6,351 nt of DNA from Pseudomonadota bacterium (GTDB taxonomy: Bacteria; Pseudomonadota; Gammaproteobacteria; Xanthomonadales; Xanthomonadaceae). Under the pieces are notes generated by a model that saw only the letters and a list, made by a program, of their open reading frames with translations, was not told the DNA's origin and did no database searches. Shown piece by piece: positions 5,367 to 6,351 of this stretch (its first letter is position 1; each line of letters opens with the position of its first letter). The DNA lies in NCBI GenBank assembly GCA_023386795.1, contig JAEWJB010000092.1, positions 1 through 6,351 of the forward strand, in the 5' to 3' direction. A program made the position numbers and the translations under genes.

Positions 5367-6182
5367 ATGAAAAGCAACACGACAACTATACTGGTCGCGG
5401 CAGGCGCACTGCTGGTGGGCGGTGTGGCGACGGCCGCCTTCATGAACAATCGCGGCAAGAGCGACGACATCGCGCCCATCGGTGAAAGCCGTCCGGCGCT
5501 GGACAACTCGCTGGTCGAGGATCCCAACGCGGTGGCGCCGGGCAAGGGCCTGGAATACGCGGACGTGGTCAAGGTGGACCCGATCACGCAGAAGGAAAAG
5601 GTCTACGCCACGGTGATCGGCAGCGAGGCGGTGCGCGAGACGACGAGCACCTCCACGCCGCACGAGGTGTGCAAGGACGTGGTGGTGCAGGAGCGCTTGC
5701 CCGAACGCGACGGCAACGTCGGCGGCACGGTGGTGGGCGCGGTGATCGGCGGCGTGCTGGGCAACCAGGTCGGCGGCGGCAACGGACGCAAGGTGGCCAC
5801 GGCGGCCGGCGCGGTGGCCGGTGGCGTGATCGGCAACCAGGTGGACAAGCGCCACGTGGGTGGCCAGGTGGTCAACCGTACCGAGCGCCAGTGCCACACG
5901 GAAAATGCGACCTCCGAGTCCTCGCGGGTGACCGGTTACAACGTCACGTACCGCAACGCCGATGGCACCACCGGCACGATGCGCATGGATTCCAAGCCGG
6001 GTGAGCGCATCGCCATGGGCAATGCGGACCAGGTGATCGCGTACAACGTCACCTATCGCTACGACGGCGAGGAGAAGACGGTGCGCATGGATTCCAAGCC
6101 CGCCAGTGATCGGCTGCCGGTCATCGACGGCCAGCTGGTGACGCAGACGGCTGCGGCCAGCGGGACCGGGACGCGGCAGTAA
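5367..6182 (+). CDS. Anchored glycine-zipper 2TM protein with repeated C-terminal motif
   Basis: This is a 271-residue envelope protein. Residues 8-26 form a signal anchor or a signal peptide with a possible AxA site near 21-24; there is no lipobox cysteine. A periplasmic region (30-115) follows, then a glycine-zipper two-helix domain at 118-158 (GGTVVGAVIGGVLGNQVGGG, then AAGAVAGGVIGNQVD) like the SlyB/17-kDa antigen zipper. C102 and C176 bracket the zipper and could pair. The C-terminus carries two copies of YNVTYR-(n)-RMDSKP, at 191-211 and 227-245. The first-domain VYATVIGSEAVRETTSTSTPHEVCKDV block resembles other periplasmic glycine-zipper proteins of the group, but I cannot assign a function. 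Envelope stabilisation or stress is an inference from the zipper. It has its own strong ribosome site and terminator, so it is probably monocistronic. Confidence 0.88.
   Translation: MKSNTTTILVAAGALLVGGVATAAFMNNRGKSDDIAPIGESRPALDNSLVEDPNAVAPGKGLEYADVVKVDPITQKEKVYATVIGSEAVRETTSTSTPHEVCKDVVVQERLPERDGNVGGTVVGAVIGGVLGNQVGGGNGRKVATAAGAVAGGVIGNQVDKRHVGGQVVNRTERQCHTENATSESSRVTGYNVTYRNADGTTGTMRMDSKPGERIAMGNADQVIAYNVTYRYDGEEKTVRMDSKPASDRLPVIDGQLVTQTAAASGTGTRQ
5937..6113 (+). repeat. Internal duplication in the glycine-zipper gene
   Basis: Two in-frame units, 5937-6008 and 6045-6113, each encode YNVTYR, a short polar spacer, then RMDSKP and an Arg shortly after. The DNA is also similar: TACAACGTCAC occurs in both, and GCGCATGGATTCCAAGCC is identical in both. 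This indicates a fairly recent duplication or strong conservation. Confidence 0.85.
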
Positions 6183-6210
6183 CCTTCCTGGTGCGTTGAT
6201 GCGATAGGGG

Positions 6211-6244
6211 AGAGGCCGGCTTTCATGCCGGCCTCTTTTCTTTT
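6211..6244 (+). terminator. Rho-independent terminator of glycine-zipper gene
   Basis: A 10-bp stem AGAGGCCGGC (6211-6220) pairs with GCCGGCCTCT (6227-6236) around a TTTCAT loop. It is followed by a T-rich run, TTTTCTTTT (6236-6244). It begins 28 bp after the TAA of the upstream gene. Confidence 0.92.
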
Positions 6245-6310
6245 GGATTCCCTTGGGCTCGGGTGCGGCTCGCACGGGGGCGTCGCCCGTTGGCCGGGGG
6301 CAGCCCCTTT

Positions 6311-6351
6311 CCGGGACACGCCGTGAATCCATCCATGGAGGCTCGTAGGCG
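6311..6351. repeat. Possible truncated dispersed repeat at right edge
   Basis: The segment with GACACGCCGTGAATCC, then ATCCATGGAGGCTCG, resembles a dispersed intergenic repeat I recall from Xanthomonadaceae genomes, which typically continues into a hairpin. Only its beginning would be in the window. The 6245-6310 stretch before it is GC-rich and shows no gene. Confidence 0.45.

Noticed and set aside
5364..6332. Open frame of 322 codons on the minus strand opposite the glycine-zipper gene
   Set aside because: The product is His/Arg/Ala-rich with no domain. It runs through the terminator and has no ribosome site; the plus-strand gene explains the region.
1..6351. CRISPR array, prophage, toxin-antitoxin or tRNA gene
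   Set aside because: I saw no regularly spaced repeats, integrase or transposase motifs, small paired antitoxin genes, or tRNA cloverleaf or T-loop consensus.

Overview
The window looks like ordinary chromosomal DNA from a high-GC gammaproteobacterium of the Xanthomonadaceae/Lysobacterales (Xanthomonas, Stenotrophomonas, Lysobacter or Luteimonas type). Three things suggest this: the strong GC bias at third codon positions, a REP-like element built on GTAGGAGCGGCTTCAGCC at the left edge, and small genes such as a DUF6116-like membrane protein that I associate with this group. The genus cannot be fixed from sequence alone. I found no phage, transposase, CRISPR, toxin-antitoxin or defence gene, and no RNA gene.

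Layout. Positions 1-65 hold an inverted REP-type repeat. Minus-strand genes follow: an outer-membrane phospholipase A (pldA, 83-1207) and, upstream of it, a DUF456 membrane protein (1291-1776), probably co-transcribed. A 242-bp intergenic region carries two TTGACA boxes and a leader of about 145 nt in front of a plus-strand CspA-family cold-shock gene (2019-2228). That gene ends at a perfect palindromic terminator (2248-2277), which also serves the convergent minus-strand glycine-zipper lipoprotein (2299-2781). Upstream of the lipoprotein on the minus strand is a membrane-anchored cytochrome c'-like protein (2883-3314).

From a 74-bp divergent spacer, tcdA (tRNA t6A dehydratase, 3389-4225) runs rightwards and converges, with a 4-bp gap, on a minus-strand TatD-family hydrolase (4230-4997). 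The hydrolase is translationally linked to an upstream DUF6116-like small membrane protein (5001-5213). A second divergent spacer leads to a plus-strand, membrane-anchored glycine-zipper protein with a duplicated C-terminal motif (5367-6182). A strong terminator follows, then a stretch that looks like the start of another dispersed Xanthomonadaceae repeat cut by the window edge.

Functional themes. Four genes concern the envelope (phospholipase A, DUF456 protein and two glycine-zipper proteins), two concern nucleic acids (cold-shock protein and TcdA, with TatD a possible third), and one is a small haem protein. They do not form a single pathway. I see no convincing new multi-gene system. The points most worth a second look are the cold-shock leader with a possible Shine-Dalgarno-sequestering helix, the probably leaderless tcdA promoter, the orphan anchored cytochrome, and the duplicated motif in the second glycine-zipper protein.
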